Assembly (NCBI GenBank): GCA_963765585.1
Contig: CAVXXB010000015.1
Location: forward strand, 186,001-250,000
Reading direction: 5' to 3'
Source of the DNA: CAVXXB01 sp963765585
Lineage (GTDB): Bacteria > Calditrichota > Calditrichia > JAJRVZ01
DNA length: 64,000 bases
Of this stretch, positions 20,631 through 31,428 are shown piece by piece (the stretch's first letter is position 1; each line of letters starts with the position of its first letter). The position numbers and the translations under genes were made by a program. The notes beneath the pieces were generated by a model. The model was not told where the DNA came from. It worked only from the letters and a program-made list of their open reading frames with translations, and made no database searches.

Positions 20631-20765
20631 ACCACTAAGTCACAAAGACACAAATCTATAATAAACAATTGGTTATCAGAAATATTAATCGCAAGAAAAG
20701 CAATTATTGTATTTAATTATAATTTTTAAAGCCCTTTTTTCTTCGTGTCTTCGAGCCTTCGTGGT
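20631..20765. repeat. inverted pair of heptad tracts between convergent genes
   Basis: The tract at 20631-20654 (ACCACTAAGTCACAAAGACA...) is the approximate reverse complement (about 20 of 24 positions) of 20741-20765 (CTTCGTGTCTTCGAGCCTTC...). Both arms have seven-base periodicity and they are separated by about 86 bp. The element fills most of the gap between the sulfatase and dsbD 3' ends, and could act as a weak bidirectional terminator. Confidence 0.75.
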
Positions 20766-20786
20766 GAAATTTGTAAATTAATTACT

Positions 20787-22579
20787 TCAGTTAATTTTCT
20801 TCATTCTCTCTAAAAATTGATCCGCATTCTCATATCCGGTCAGACGGATTGATTTTATCTCCTGGCCAGACGAAGACAAAAACACAATGGTTGGCACACC
20901 TTTTATATTAAATTTATCACGTAGCGCGGTCGTTTCTTCAGATTGAAAACTCGTTAGATCGGCCTTTAACATCACCAACCCCTTAGTGGCATCAATCACG
21001 CCCGGATCGGTAAATGTAAACTTATCCAGCTCTTTACATGGAATACACCAATCCGCATAGAAATCAATAATAACCGCTTTACCCTGACTCTGTGCCTCAC
21101 TAAGTAATGCGGGTTGATAGGCGGTCCATTCGATACCCCCTTCCGCCTGGGAATCTGAAGGCAGAGCTATGAAAATACCAATCAGGATAAATAGTACGCC
21201 TACAATATTTCGTGCAATTTTAAAACCGGTTTTCCCCGTGTTCTTGTCAATCCATCCTAAGTAGACACCTGCAACTATTGCCAGCAAAGCAAGCAAGTAG
21301 AAGTATACACTTTTCTCAGGAAAAAGTGGTTCCAGAAAATATATTGCCATACCGATTAATACGAAACCAAACAATACCCGAACCCAAACCATCCAGGCAC
21401 CGGATCTTGGTAAATTTGTGGCAGCACCTGAAAAAATTCCCAGAAACAGAAACGGTGTGCCCAACCCCATGGCCAGTATAAAAAACATCAAGAATCCAAG
21501 AAACGGATCTCCCAGTTCACCAACATAAGTCAGAAGTCCGAGAACAAATGGTCCAATACAGGGTGCAGCAATCAGACCCACTGTCAGACCCATAAAAAAT
21601 GTTCCGATATAACCTGATCTGTTTTTACCGCCAACCATTGCCAATGATTGCGGAACCTGTATTTCATAGACACCAAACATACTCAGAGCCAGTCCTAATA
21701 AAACCAGAGCAATAAAAATCAAAACGATGGGATTTTGCAGTGCGCTGCCGAGAAATCCACCGGTGAGAGATGCCACCACACCAAGTATGGAATAGGTAAC
21801 AGCCATACCGATAACATACACACTTGCCCGTCCAATTAATGCGCCCTTTTTACCTTCACTCTGACCACCAAAATAGCTGATAGTAATTGGGATAAGGGGA
21901 TACACACATGGCGTTAAATTTAGCGCCAGTCCGCCAAGATAAATAAAAAATAATGTATAAATCAGACCACTGCTGCGCAGCACATCACCCATCTTCTGAT
22001 CTTCAGTTTTATTTTCTTCCTCAAACTGTGGCATCACTTTGTCAAATATTTCCTGGTTTTCCGGCACAGTCACTGATCCGGTTTCAACAATTGACACCAG
22101 TTTCGTAACCTGGATACTTGAGGGCGCCAGGCAACTCTCATCATTACAGGCCTGATAATTTACTGTTGCCCGCAGAACCATATCCTCACCTGAATAATCA
22201 GGAGCAATGGTTATGGTCGTCTTGGCATAGGACTTTCCTTCATACACAGATACCTTGGTTTCTGAGAAAGAAAAATTTCTCAACTCCGGTTTCTGAAATT
22301 CGATTTTGCCATCAGCTAAGCCCTTCCGTTTCCTGAAATTCAATGTCTGTGGGTATGAGAAATTCTTCCAATGGTTGATTTGAATTTATATGCCATCCTT
22401 CTGCAATATTCAATTCAATCAGAATAGTATAGCTATTCTGTTTGGCCAATTCCTCTGCGGGCATTAAAAACCGGCCCCTTAAAATCTCTCCGGGCCCGGT
22501 TACACCATCCTGGCTGTCAGCTGAAAAGTAACGTTGAGAACAGCATGAGTGCGAGTATTGTGATATAATTTTTTAACAC
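20787..22579 (-). CDS. dsbD: thiol:disulfide interchange protein DsbD, two frameshifts
   Basis: Transfers electrons from cytosolic thioredoxin across the inner membrane. All three redox modules are visible: N-terminal immunoglobulin-like domain (YQACNDESC), an eight-helix membrane core (NLTPCVYP and AAPCIGPF cysteines) and a C-terminal thioredoxin domain (DFYADWCIPCK). The N-terminal 85 codons are in other frames: breaks at about 22518-22527 (within the signal peptide end) and 22312-22324, each explained by one extra base. The GTG at 22579 is preferred because AAGGGA lies just upstream; an ATG at 22594 is the alternative. Convergent with the sulfatase. A substrate could be the TlpA-like protein at 10692. 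Confidence 0.88.
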
Positions 22580-23217
22580 AACAAATCCCTTCATAAATAT
22601 TTTAGTTATCGCTTTTCAATTCCTATCTACTAGCCAGGTGATTCCCGGTATATTTTATTATCATTTACAATCCAAATATCGAATGTTGAATTTAAAATAA
22701 AACTTTTGAGTTTGAAATATTTTTTATCCTATTTTACTTTCATCCAAAATAAATCAGTATTATTTGAACCTCTAAGTACATTTAATTTATCCAGATGAAT
22801 ATACAATCTCTTGCAGAGGCGCAGAGACACAAAGATTTATTTTTAAATGAGTTATGTAAATACCATGAAAGATTATCTAAAATATTTTTACACATTATAG
22901 ATTCAAAATATATATTTCTTTGCGAATTAGCGCCTTTGTGTGAAAAATTTACGTTATGATCAGGTCAATTTTGCTAACGCTTTAATAATTACCTGCTTTT
23001 AACATCAATCTACAAACTTTAAATTCACAATGCCCTGCGCTCAAATTAATTAATTTTGATCAAACTGTTTAATTCATTTAAATTGAGGGGTTTAATTGAT
23101 TTTCCTTAAATGTCCAAAATTATTTATTAACCTGTTATTTATTTAGAAACTTAGCAGCCCTGTAATACGCAATAATAAGAGCCGGGTAGTTTACTAAAAC
23201 ACTGACTAAAAAATTGG
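22580..23217. other. 638-bp intergenic region between divergent dsbD and htrA
   Basis: AT-rich, with no credible ORF. It must hold the promoters of both genes. The only structure I see is an inverted pair of heptad-like tracts at 22814-22834 and 22918-22938, matching at 15 of 21 positions. Confidence 0.6.
22814..22938. repeat. inverted pair of heptad-type tracts
   Basis: Left arm CAGAGGCGCAGAGACACAAA (22814 onward) and the reverse complement of the right arm ending at 22938 share AGGCGC and CAAAG at matching places. The arms are weaker than in the other heptad pairs. Confidence 0.5.
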
Positions 23218-24573
23218 ATGAACCAAATTATTATGCGATACAAAATTTTTATAAATATTATCACAATATTCCTGTTTGTAATTGCAACCGGGTCGATCAA
23301 CGGCAGCGATGTATTGCAACAGCAAATTTTAAAAGCAAAAAACAAGGTAATGCCAGCTCTTGTACATATTGAACCCGTGAAGGAAATATTTGCATCCGGT
23401 AAGCGGGTAAAGGTTCAGGTCACCGGATCCGGTATGATTTTTTCACCGGATGGGTATATTCTGACCAATAATCATGTAGCCGAGAAGGCCAAACATGTCA
23501 AATGCACTTTGGAAAGTCGTGAAGAGGTATATGCCGAAGTAATCGGTCTGGATGCACTAACGGATCTGGCAGTTCTCAAGTTGGATCAATCCGGCAGGGA
23601 TGGCAAACCATTTCCATTTGTGGAATTCGGCGATAGCGATAATTTAGAAGTTGGAGAAATTGTACTGGCTCTGGGCTCTCCATTAGGATTAAGCCGGTCT
23701 CTCTCCATGGGCGTCATTTCTTCAATTGATCGGTATTTTGAAGACCACGGACAAATGGTATCACCATTTAATTTATGGATTCAAACAGATGCCGCTATCA
23801 ATCCCGGGAATAGTGGTGGTCCAATGGTTAATCTGGATGGCAAAGTGATTGGAATAAATGCCCGCGCCATCTTTTTTGGTGAAAATTTAGGATTTGCCAT
23901 ACCGGTAAATACGGCGAAATTAGTAATTGAGCGAATTCAGAAAGAGGGTGAGGTCAACCGTTCCTGGATTGGTGTTGATTGGCAGGAAATAAAGGAATTT
24001 AGGAACTATGCTGGTACTAAAAATCTGGATGGCGTATTGATTGCACAAATTGATCCGGGATCACCTGCAGCGCGATCGGGTTTAAAAGCCGGCGATTTGA
24101 TTACAAGTATAAACAGCAAAGAAGTGAGCGCAATATATAAAGAAGAGCTCCCAAAGATAAGAAAACTGATAGCGGAAATTCCAGTTGGTTCTGAGATTAA
24201 TATTAATTTTAAACGAAACTATGAACCCTCTTCAGTCTCTTTCAAGACAGAACAACGTGGTAAATTTGAAGGAAATGAATTTGAGTGCGAGCGCTGGGGC
24301 TTATCTGTAGAGGAATTAACACCAAGAATTATAAAAAATCTGCGACTCAAAGAGGATAAAGGTGTGCTTGTTTCTGGAGTGCGATCAGGCAGCATCGCTG
24401 ACGAAGCGGATATTTTCAGAGGTAATGTGATCCGGTATATTGATGATACCGAAATTGCAGATCTGGAACACTTTAAAAAGGTATATGCAAGTTTGCAAAC
24501 CCTGCCTCCAAAAGGTATTATGATCCGCCTTGTATATCGGAATGTTACAAATTTTGCATTGTTAAGGGAGTAA
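23218..24573 (+). CDS. HtrA/DegP-type serine protease with two PDZ domains
   Basis: Periplasmic quality-control protease, 451 residues. A signal sequence is followed by a trypsin-like domain with an intact triad: His86 (TNNHVAE), Asp116 (LTDLAVLKL) and Ser199 (NPGNSGGP). The first PDZ domain is at about 255-345 (PGSPAARSGLKAGDLI) and a second, more diverged one follows at about 355-450. An internal ATG at 23233 is an alternative start. The stop is four bases before the next gene, a degenerate copy of the same architecture, so they are probably translated together and may form mixed assemblies. Confidence 0.93.
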   Translation: MNQIIMRYKIFINIITIFLFVIATGSINGSDVLQQQILKAKNKVMPALVHIEPVKEIFASGKRVKVQVTGSGMIFSPDGYILTNNHVAEKAKHVKCTLESREEVYAEVIGLDALTDLAVLKLDQSGRDGKPFPFVEFGDSDNLEVGEIVLALGSPLGLSRSLSMGVISSIDRYFEDHGQMVSPFNLWIQTDAAINPGNSGGPMVNLDGKVIGINARAIFFGENLGFAIPVNTAKLVIERIQKEGEVNRSWIGVDWQEIKEFRNYAGTKNLDGVLIAQIDPGSPAARSGLKAGDLITSINSKEVSAIYKEELPKIRKLIAEIPVGSEININFKRNYEPSSVSFKTEQRGKFEGNEFECERWGLSVEELTPRIIKNLRLKEDKGVLVSGVRSGSIADEADIFRGNVIRYIDDTEIADLEHFKKVYASLQTLPPKGIMIRLVYRNVTNFALLRE

Positions 24574-24577
24574 CTAC

Positions 24578-26003
24578 ATGTTAAAAAATATATTAATATT
24601 TCTCATATTTATTACATCCGGACTATTCGCACAGTGGCCAGAAAGTATCGCGGATTTTCAAAAGAGTATGTGTACGGTTGAGTTTTACCAACCGCAATAT
24701 GAAGTCCGTGAAATTAAAGATGACGCCAGGATTAAGAAAAAAATAACCGGCATTTTAGTTGATTCAAAAGGACTGATCATGACATCGGATGTGATTTTCC
24801 CGGCAAATCTCGACATCGTGTCGCAATCCAGGTTCTTCGTTGCCGGTCAAAGCAAACCTGAGGATATCAGTGTAAGCTTCAACAGCGAAGATAAATTGGA
24901 TGCAAAACTTAGTTGGCATAGATGAGGAATTCAGAGTAGCTTTTATCCAGATTGATCAACCAAAAGATCTCCCGGATCCCATCGAATTTAACCAAATAGA
25001 TGAGCCGGTTATCGGAGATAAATTGTATCTTATCCAGTATATGAATGAACGATATGACCTTGAAAACATTGTCACCAGTCACAATATCAATGCCATTCAG
25101 GAAAAACCATTTCGCAAAATTCTGACAACAACCACAATTGCCCCGCTCTCCGCCGGTGGACTGGCCATAAATGATGACGGTGATCCAATTGGGATTGTGT
25201 TTAGAACAAACGACCAGATGAATTCTTATGACTATGAAATCGATTTTTCTATGGGAAGATCTCTAATTACATCTGTGTTACCCGGAACTTATTTAATTGA
25301 TCTGATTAAAGATCCACCGAGGATGCAAAAACAAAAAAATGGTACCGGAAAAAGCTGGCTTGGTATCCGGATGCAGATATTAAAAAAGGAGATGGCAGAA
25401 TATTGGGATATTCCGGGTACATATGGAATTATAATCAATTCAGTCGTTCCGCAATCACCAGCCGATAAAGTTGGTATGCAGGTGGGTGATATTATCACCG
25501 CGATCAACGACTTCAAGATACAGGGTGATAAAGACCAGGATCTGGAAATAATCCGCAATTATATCAGATCTCTCCCAGAGGGACAAGTAAATCTCGCTTT
25601 TATTCGTGATAAAAAATCACAGAATATAAAGATCAATCTTGAAAATGCGCCCATAAGCAAATATTTTTCAGAAGAGCATTCTGAAGAATATTTACGATTT
25701 AGTATCAGGGAGTTGACCCAGGATATCATTCTTGAAAATGATCTTGATTTTGATATCGAAGGAGTGTGGGTATCACGGGTGGAGGAAGCTGGTGCCGCCA
25801 GTCTGAGCGGGCTGATGGTGCATGATCTTATTCTCACCATCAACGATCAGAAACTTGGATCCGTAGATGATTTCAAAAAACTTATGGATCCGATTACGGA
25901 GAAAAAACCTGAGTATGTACAATTATTTGTAAAAAGAGGAAATCGAACTTTGTTTGTATTTGTAAAAACATTACACCAGATTGATGGATCATCGGAGGGA
26001 TAA
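24578..26003 (+). CDS. degenerate HtrA-like protein with two PDZ domains, one frameshift
   Basis: Exported protein (signal ending GLFAQ) with the overall order of the preceding protease: trypsin-like region then two PDZ domains (PQSPADKVGMQVGDIITAIN at about residues 290-310, and a later EAGAASLSGLMVHDLI). The catalytic positions are lost: the loop equivalent to TNNHVAE reads TSDVIFPA, with no His, and the GNSGGP loop reads PLSAGGLA. It should therefore be a non-catalytic binding or regulatory partner. One extra base at about 24908-24914 splits the frame; correcting it restores the conserved LVGIDEEF strand. Stop overlaps the next start (TAATG). Confidence 0.8.
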
Positions 26004-26455
26004 TGGATATTTTAAAAGTCATATTTGAAAAACAACACGAGTTAAATAAAAGAATCCTGAGAGAACGGCATGAAATGGATTATGACGAATTATGCGATCA
26101 TGACAAAAATAATTCCGATCTCGAAAAGAAACGTATGGAGTGGCTGTTGCATTACAACCGGGCACAAATCCATGAATCCATTGAACTGGAAGATTCTGTT
26201 CCCTGGAAATGGTGGAAGGATCCGTCACCAATCGACTGGCAGAATATTGGAATTGAGTTGATTGATGAATTGCATTTTTGGGTTAGTAAATGTCAGATTG
26301 CCGGCCTGGATGTGGAAAAACTTCAGGATTTATATATTAAAAAGAACAAATTGAACCAGTTGCGTCAGGATAAAGGCTACGGTAGTACCTACCAAAAGGT
26401 CGACGACAAGGGAGTTGAAGATAATAAACGTATGGAAGAATTGCTTGATGAATAA
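26003..26455 (+). CDS. dimeric (all-alpha) dUTP diphosphatase
   Basis: Hydrolyses dUTP to dUMP and PPi, limiting uracil in DNA and supplying dTMP synthesis. The 150-residue protein has the all-alpha dUTPase_2/MazG-superfamily pattern: an acidic helix with Glu/Asp residues (HESIELEDSVPWKWWK, the WKWWK being characteristic), then NIGIELIDELHFWVS with metal-binding Glu/Asp. Its ATG overlaps the stop of the degenerate HtrA gene. Nothing metabolic links it to its neighbours, so the cluster seems to be a translational operon of convenience. Confidence 0.85.
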   Translation: MDILKVIFEKQHELNKRILRERHEMDYDELCDHDKNNSDLEKKRMEWLLHYNRAQIHESIELEDSVPWKWWKDPSPIDWQNIGIELIDELHFWVSKCQIAGLDVEKLQDLYIKKNKLNQLRQDKGYGSTYQKVDDKGVEDNKRMEELLDE

Positions 26456-26500
26456 ATCTTTTTATCACTTACTCCCAAAAAATATAGAGGATTAATTGTG

Positions 26501-29500
26501 ATGTCTTTCTTAAACCATACACAAAACCCGGTATTTGAGTTTCATATTTCACGTGAGATGCGTGATTTTTATCATGTGGATGAAAATCTATTTGCGCAGA
26601 CCGGAAATGTTATTTTTGCCAATTTTTTTGCCGTGCGCGGCCTGGCAGATAAGATGAATAAAAAGCGAGATCTTGACCCTGTTCCCGGAAAAAACAATAA
26701 AAGCGGGTCAGTTAAATGCAATGGGACTCGTCGATGAAATACTACACCATGTGGTTCATCTTTATAAGGAACAGAAGAATAGTTCTGTGTTTAAGGAGGC
26801 ACTCAGTTATCTGACAAAACAAATTGGAAAAAAAGAAATAGATCGTTTATTTTACAAATTTATATCGGACTTTCCGCCGATATCTGTCTACCGGCATGAA
26901 CTGACCATTGATGAGTATCTGAAGGGACAAAGTCTCCGGCGTAAGTAATAAAGAAATCGTCCTGGAAGAAATTCTCATATTTCATCTGGCCAATCTAAAT
27001 TCTGCCTTCGGTCCTTATAGAGAACTTTTTGATGATACGCGGATTAGCAAGGAGACTGGCTACCGAAAGGCAATGAGCACATTACATGAATTTTTCAACG
27101 CGCAACCTACATTTGGTCCGGAAAATCAGGATCTGATTGATATGCTGCGTACTCCGGCAGTAAAATTTCCCACCTCACTCACGGATCAATTGGAATTCAT
27201 GCGAAAATACTGGGGAAATCTGTTAGCTAAATACATATTACGTTTATTAAGCAGTCTTGATTTGATAAAAGAGGAAAATAAACCTGTTTTTAGTGGCCCC
27301 GGTCCTACTTATTTGCCCAAATTTGATTTTGTGGGTCAGGATGAATATGAACGCTTTAGCCAAGATCTGGACTGGATGCCAAAAGTCGTTATGATCGCCA
27401 AAAGTACCTATGTGTGGCTGGATCAATTATCAAAGAAATATCAGCGTGATATTACCAAACTGGATCAGATCCCTGATGAAGAACTCGATATAATGGCCTC
27501 AAGAGGATTTACTGTTCTCTGGCTCATCGGGCTTTGGGAAAGAAGCAGTGCCTCACAAAAAATAAAACAAATAAATGGTAATCCGGAAGCCATCAGTTCA
27601 GCATATTCATTATATGAATACACAATTGCCCATGATCTGGGCGGTGAAAGTGCCATAAAGAATTTACAGACTCGTGCCTGGCGAAGAGGAATTCGCCTTG
27701 CCAGTGATATGGTACCAAACCATATGGGTCTGTTCTCAAAGTGGATTGTAGAGCATCCGGAATGGTTTATTCAATCGGATCACCCGATTTTTCCCAGTTA
27801 CAGTTTTAACGGGCATAATTTATCTGATGATGGGCGGGTTGGCTTATACATCGAAGATGGGTATTGGGATCGAACTGACGCTGCGGTTGTATTTAAGAGA
27901 GTGGATCATCATACCGGCGATGTAAAATATATTTATCATGGAAATGATGGCACCAGCATGCCATGGAATGACACCGCTCAATTAAATTTTCTCCGGGCAG
28001 ATGTTCGTGAAGCGGTGTTACAAACCATCCTGAGCGTTGCCCGACAGTTTCCGGTTATCCGGCTCGATGCAGCAATGACACTGGCAAAGAAACACTTTCA
28101 ACGATTATGGTTTCCGCCGCCGGGCAGCGGTGGTGATATACCAAGCCGTGCCGAATTCGCAGTAAGCGGGGAAGAGTTTAACAGGATGTTTCCTGTTGAA
28201 TTCTGGCGTGAGGTTGTGGATCGGGTTGCAGCAGAAGTTCCGGATACATTATTATTGGCGGAAGCCTTTTGGATGATGGAAGGTTATTTTGTGCGTACCC
28301 TGGGTATGCATCGTGTGTATAACAGCGCTTTTATGAATATGTTGAAAAATGAGGAGAATCAGAAATACCGCCAGGCGATTAAAGAAGTTATGAATTTTAA
28401 TCCTGAAATTATGAAGCGCTATGTCAACTTCATGAATAACCCTGATGAGGATACTGCTGTTGCCCAGTTTGGTAAAGAAGATAAATATTTTGGCGTCTGT
28501 ATCATGATGGCTACACTGCCCGGTTTACCCATGTTCGGACATGGCCAGATTGAGGGCTTTACTGAGAAATATGGTATGGAGTACCGACGGGCATATTGGG
28601 ATGAACAAGAAGATCAGCACTTGATTGCGAAACATGAACGGGAAATTTTTCCGGTTCTTAAGAAAAGATATTTATTCAGCGAGGTACAAAATTTTGTCCT
28701 GTTTGATGTGGTGGACCATCATGGGGTTGTGAATGAGAACATATTCGCTTATACCAACCGGTCAGGTGACGAACGAGCATTGGTGGTTTACAATAATAAA
28801 TACGACCGGGCCAGCGGGTGGGTGCGCTATTCCAGCGCCAGTGCGCAAAAGGAATTTACCCATTCCCTGCGTTCAGGACTGGCATTAAACGAGAGTGCTG
28901 AATATTTTACCATCTTTCGGGATATGATCAGTGGATCCGAATTTATCCGCAATAATCAGGATCTTCAGGATCAGGGTTTATTTGTACTATTAGATGGCTT
29001 CAGATACCATGTTTTTACCGATTTTCGTGAAGTAAGGGATGATGAGTATCATCATTATTCTCAGATTACCGCATATCTGGATGGCCGGGGTGTACCCAGT
29101 GTGGATGAAGCACTCAAAGAAACATTTCTTGCGCCGGTTCATACTCCTTTTCACAAATTGTTTTCCGATAAAATCATCTTTCTCCTTACCGCAGAAAAAA
29201 TGTCACCATCCGGTAAAAAAGAATTATTATCGAATTTTACTCCCAATGTGAACGCACTTTTTAGTGAGCTGCAGAAATATTTCAACATTTCCAGTGATTA
29301 TAGTTCCCTGGTAAATGAGGAACAAGATCGATTATCGACACTATTGAAACTTAAAAATCCATCTCAGGCGTTTAAGACAACCGATGCAAAAATCCGGAAA
29401 AGTATTATTACTCTGATTAAATCAGAAGATAAAAACATTATTGTCTATTACCTCTGGAATTTACTGGCAGATCTGGGAGCTATTCAGGATGAAAACTTTA

Positions 29501-29931
29501 AGGCCATGCTTAGTGTATCATGGTTAGACGAATTGCTATTTTCAAAAATGATAAGAAATACGCTTATAGAGACCGGTGTGTCCGTTGAAGATACCGATGC
29601 CATATTAAATTTGCTCCGGACGCTTATTGTTCAATGGGATTGGAATACGAAATATGCAAAAGATCCGGTTATGGCGCTTTATGCATTATTTGAACAACCG
29701 GAAACCAACAGATACTTACAGGTAAATCGATATCAGGAAGTTTTGTATTTTAACAAAGAATCATTTCTCCAGATCATCCGGTCTTTATCAATATTGCAGA
29801 TAATTGAAAAGGGATTTACAAAGACAACTGCTATTCATATTTCCAAATTACTGGCCCTTCAAAACTTAGCAGATGATTGTGGATATCAGGTAGAAAAATT
29901 GATAAATGCAGCGGAAGGTGTTACCAAATAA
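26501..29931 (+). CDS. very large GH13 (alpha-amylase family) enzyme, two frameshifts
   Basis: About 1,140 residues once frames at 26663-26685 and 26939-26946 (one extra base each) are joined. A helical N-terminal domain with the segment AGQLNAMGLVDEILH comes first (to about residue 250). The GH13 barrel follows, with region I ASDMVPNHMG, region II RLDAA (nucleophile Asp codon 28066-28068), region III LAEAFW (acid Glu codon 28261-28263) and region IV NNPDED (Asp codon 28444-28446). After the barrel a long helical C-terminus of about 300 residues has no domain I recognise. No signal peptide, so it is probably cytosolic and acts on glycogen or maltodextrin. A GTG at 26498 is an alternative start. 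Confidence 0.82.
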
Positions 29932-29934
29932 CTT

Positions 29935-30618
29935 TCAGTATTCGGGACGTCTTATATACTCGATAGGATCCGTCAGGCCCGCTTGCCTGAATCCGCGCAA
30001 ACGCAAGGCACAACTATCACACTCACCACATGCCCGATCCTCATTTGAATAACAGGACCATGTTAATTCAAACGGCGCCCCCAATTCATAACCTTTTAAG
30101 ATTATTTCGCTTTTCTTCATATGGATCAGCGGGGTAATGATTTCGATGGATGTACCTGGTTTTGTTCCCTGATCAATCACCTGATTGAATGACTGGAAAA
30201 AATTCTCGCGGCAATCCGGATATCCCGATGAATCTTCTTCGACGGCTCCAATATAGATCTTTTGTGCATCAATCACCTCAGCCCAACTGGTGGCAATCGC
30301 TAGAATGTTTGCATTACGGAACGGCACGTAACTGGTTGGGATTTCCTTACTATCCGGTTCAGCCTTACTAACATCTATAGAACGATCAGTGAGACTTGAT
30401 CCACCGATTTCAGCCAGATATGAGATATCAACCACCAGACGTTCTGAGATTTGATAATGATCTGCAATTTGATTAAAGGCCTGAAGTTCTCGTGTTTCCG
30501 TTCGCTGCCCATAATTGATATGTAAGAATGCCATATTATATTTTTCAGTCGCTATAGCCGCTGTCACACAGCTATCCATTCCCCCTGAGACAAGCACAAC
30601 TGCTTTTGGCTTATGCAC
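29935..30618 (-). CDS. queC: 7-cyano-7-deazaguanine synthase
   Basis: Converts 7-carboxy-7-deazaguanine to preQ0 with ATP and ammonia. The 227-residue protein has the PP-loop SGGMDSC at the N-terminus and a C-terminal zinc site CYSNEDRACGECDSCALR. Its GTG start overlaps the queF stop (TAGTG), so the pair is translationally coupled and is last in the queuosine operon. Converges on the GH13 gene with a three-base gap. Confidence 0.97.
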   Translation of the reverse strand: MHKPKAVVLVSGGMDSCVTAAIATEKYNMAFLHINYGQRTETRELQAFNQIADHYQISERLVVDISYLAEIGGSSLTDRSIDVSKAEPDSKEIPTSYVPFRNANILAIATSWAEVIDAQKIYIGAVEEDSSGYPDCRENFFQSFNQVIDQGTKPGTSIEIITPLIHMKKSEIILKGYELGAPFELTWSCYSNEDRACGECDSCALRLRGFRQAGLTDPIEYIRRPEY

Positions 30619-30974
30619 TAAAACGACCCTCTGCTATCCGGATCATGAATGGCTGTAATGGTTGAGTTCATCCCGCCACGAGTACTAAACGCCCCGATTA
30701 CCTGCATATATCTTGGTTTACAAGCAGACACGAGATCATCCAGGATCTGGTTAGTCACCGCTTCATAAAAAATTCCCTGATTTCGGAATTCCAGAAAATA
30801 ATATTTCAATGCTTTTAACTCCAGACATAATTTATCCGGAATATAGTTTATCGTGATCACACCAAAATCGGGTAAACCGGTTTTGGGACACACCGATGTA
30901 AATTCGCTGTTTACATGCGTGATTTTATAATCACGATTTGGATATTTGTTTTCAAATACTTCGATATCAGACAT
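30618..30974 (-). CDS. queF: NADPH-dependent 7-cyano-7-deazaguanine reductase, type I
   Basis: Reduces preQ0 to preQ1. At 118 residues it is the short, unimodular (YkvM-like) form. Nucleophile Cys29 lies in FTSVCPKTGLPDFG, with proton-donor Asp36, and the substrate-binding Glu is in GIFYEAVTN. AAGGAT lies six bases before ATG, just outside the 90-bp repeat array that occupies the whole gap to queE. Overlaps queC by one base. Confidence 0.96.
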   Translation of the reverse strand: MSDIEVFENKYPNRDYKITHVNSEFTSVCPKTGLPDFGVITINYIPDKLCLELKALKYYFLEFRNQGIFYEAVTNQILDDLVSACKPRYMQVIGAFSTRGGMNSTITAIHDPDSRGSF

Positions 30975-30985
30975 ATTCTATCCTT

Positions 30986-31426
30986 TTCTTGCGCAGAGAT
31001 TAGCGAAGCGGTCTCTGCGGGTTGTGTTCATTTGCCCGGAAACCGCTGTGCTAATTTCCGGGTGAGAATCTCTGTTTCTTGCGCAGAGATTAGCGAAGCG
31101 GTCTCTGCGGAGTGTGTTCATTTGCCCGGAAACCGCTGCGCTAATTTCCGGGTGAGAATCTCTGTTTCTTGCGCAGAGATTAGCGAAGCGGTCTCTGCGG
31201 AGTGTGTTCATTTACCCGGAAACCGCCATGCTAATTTCCGGGTGAGAATCTCTGTTTCTTGCGCAGAGATTAGCGAAGCGGTCTCTGCGGATTGTATTCA
31301 TTTACCTGGAAACCGCTATGCTAATTTCCGGGTGAGAATCTCTGTTTCTTGCGCAGAGATTAGCGAAGCGGTCTCTGCGGCGTGTGTTCATTTGCCCGGA
31401 AACCGCTGCGCTTATTTCCGGGTGAG
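30986..31426. repeat. array of five 90-bp tandem repeats, two hairpins per unit, inside the que operon
   Basis: Units begin GCGCAGAGATTAGCG at 30991, 31081, 31171, 31261 and 31351, exactly 90 bp apart; the last ends at 31426. In each unit CGCAGAGA pairs with TCTCTGCG around loop TTAGCGAAGCGG, and 15 nt later CCCGGAAA pairs with TTTCCGGG around loop CCGCTGCGCTAA. The second loop is the reverse complement of the first except for one central base (two or three in the other copies). Both stems and the first loop are invariant, apart from one G.T pair in unit 4. The array lies between the queE stop (31429) and the queF ribosome site. Confidence 0.97.
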
Positions 31427-31428
31427 CG

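Noticed and set aside
10989..22527. Programmed +1 frameshifting at stop codons (several breaks meet TGA or TAG at once)
   Set aside because: The early stop follows naturally from AT-rich shifted frames, and at least two other sites are deletions or have no nearby stop. Insertion error is simpler.
30986..31426. CRISPR array
   Set aside because: Repeats are contiguous 90-mers with no unique spacers and no cas genes nearby.
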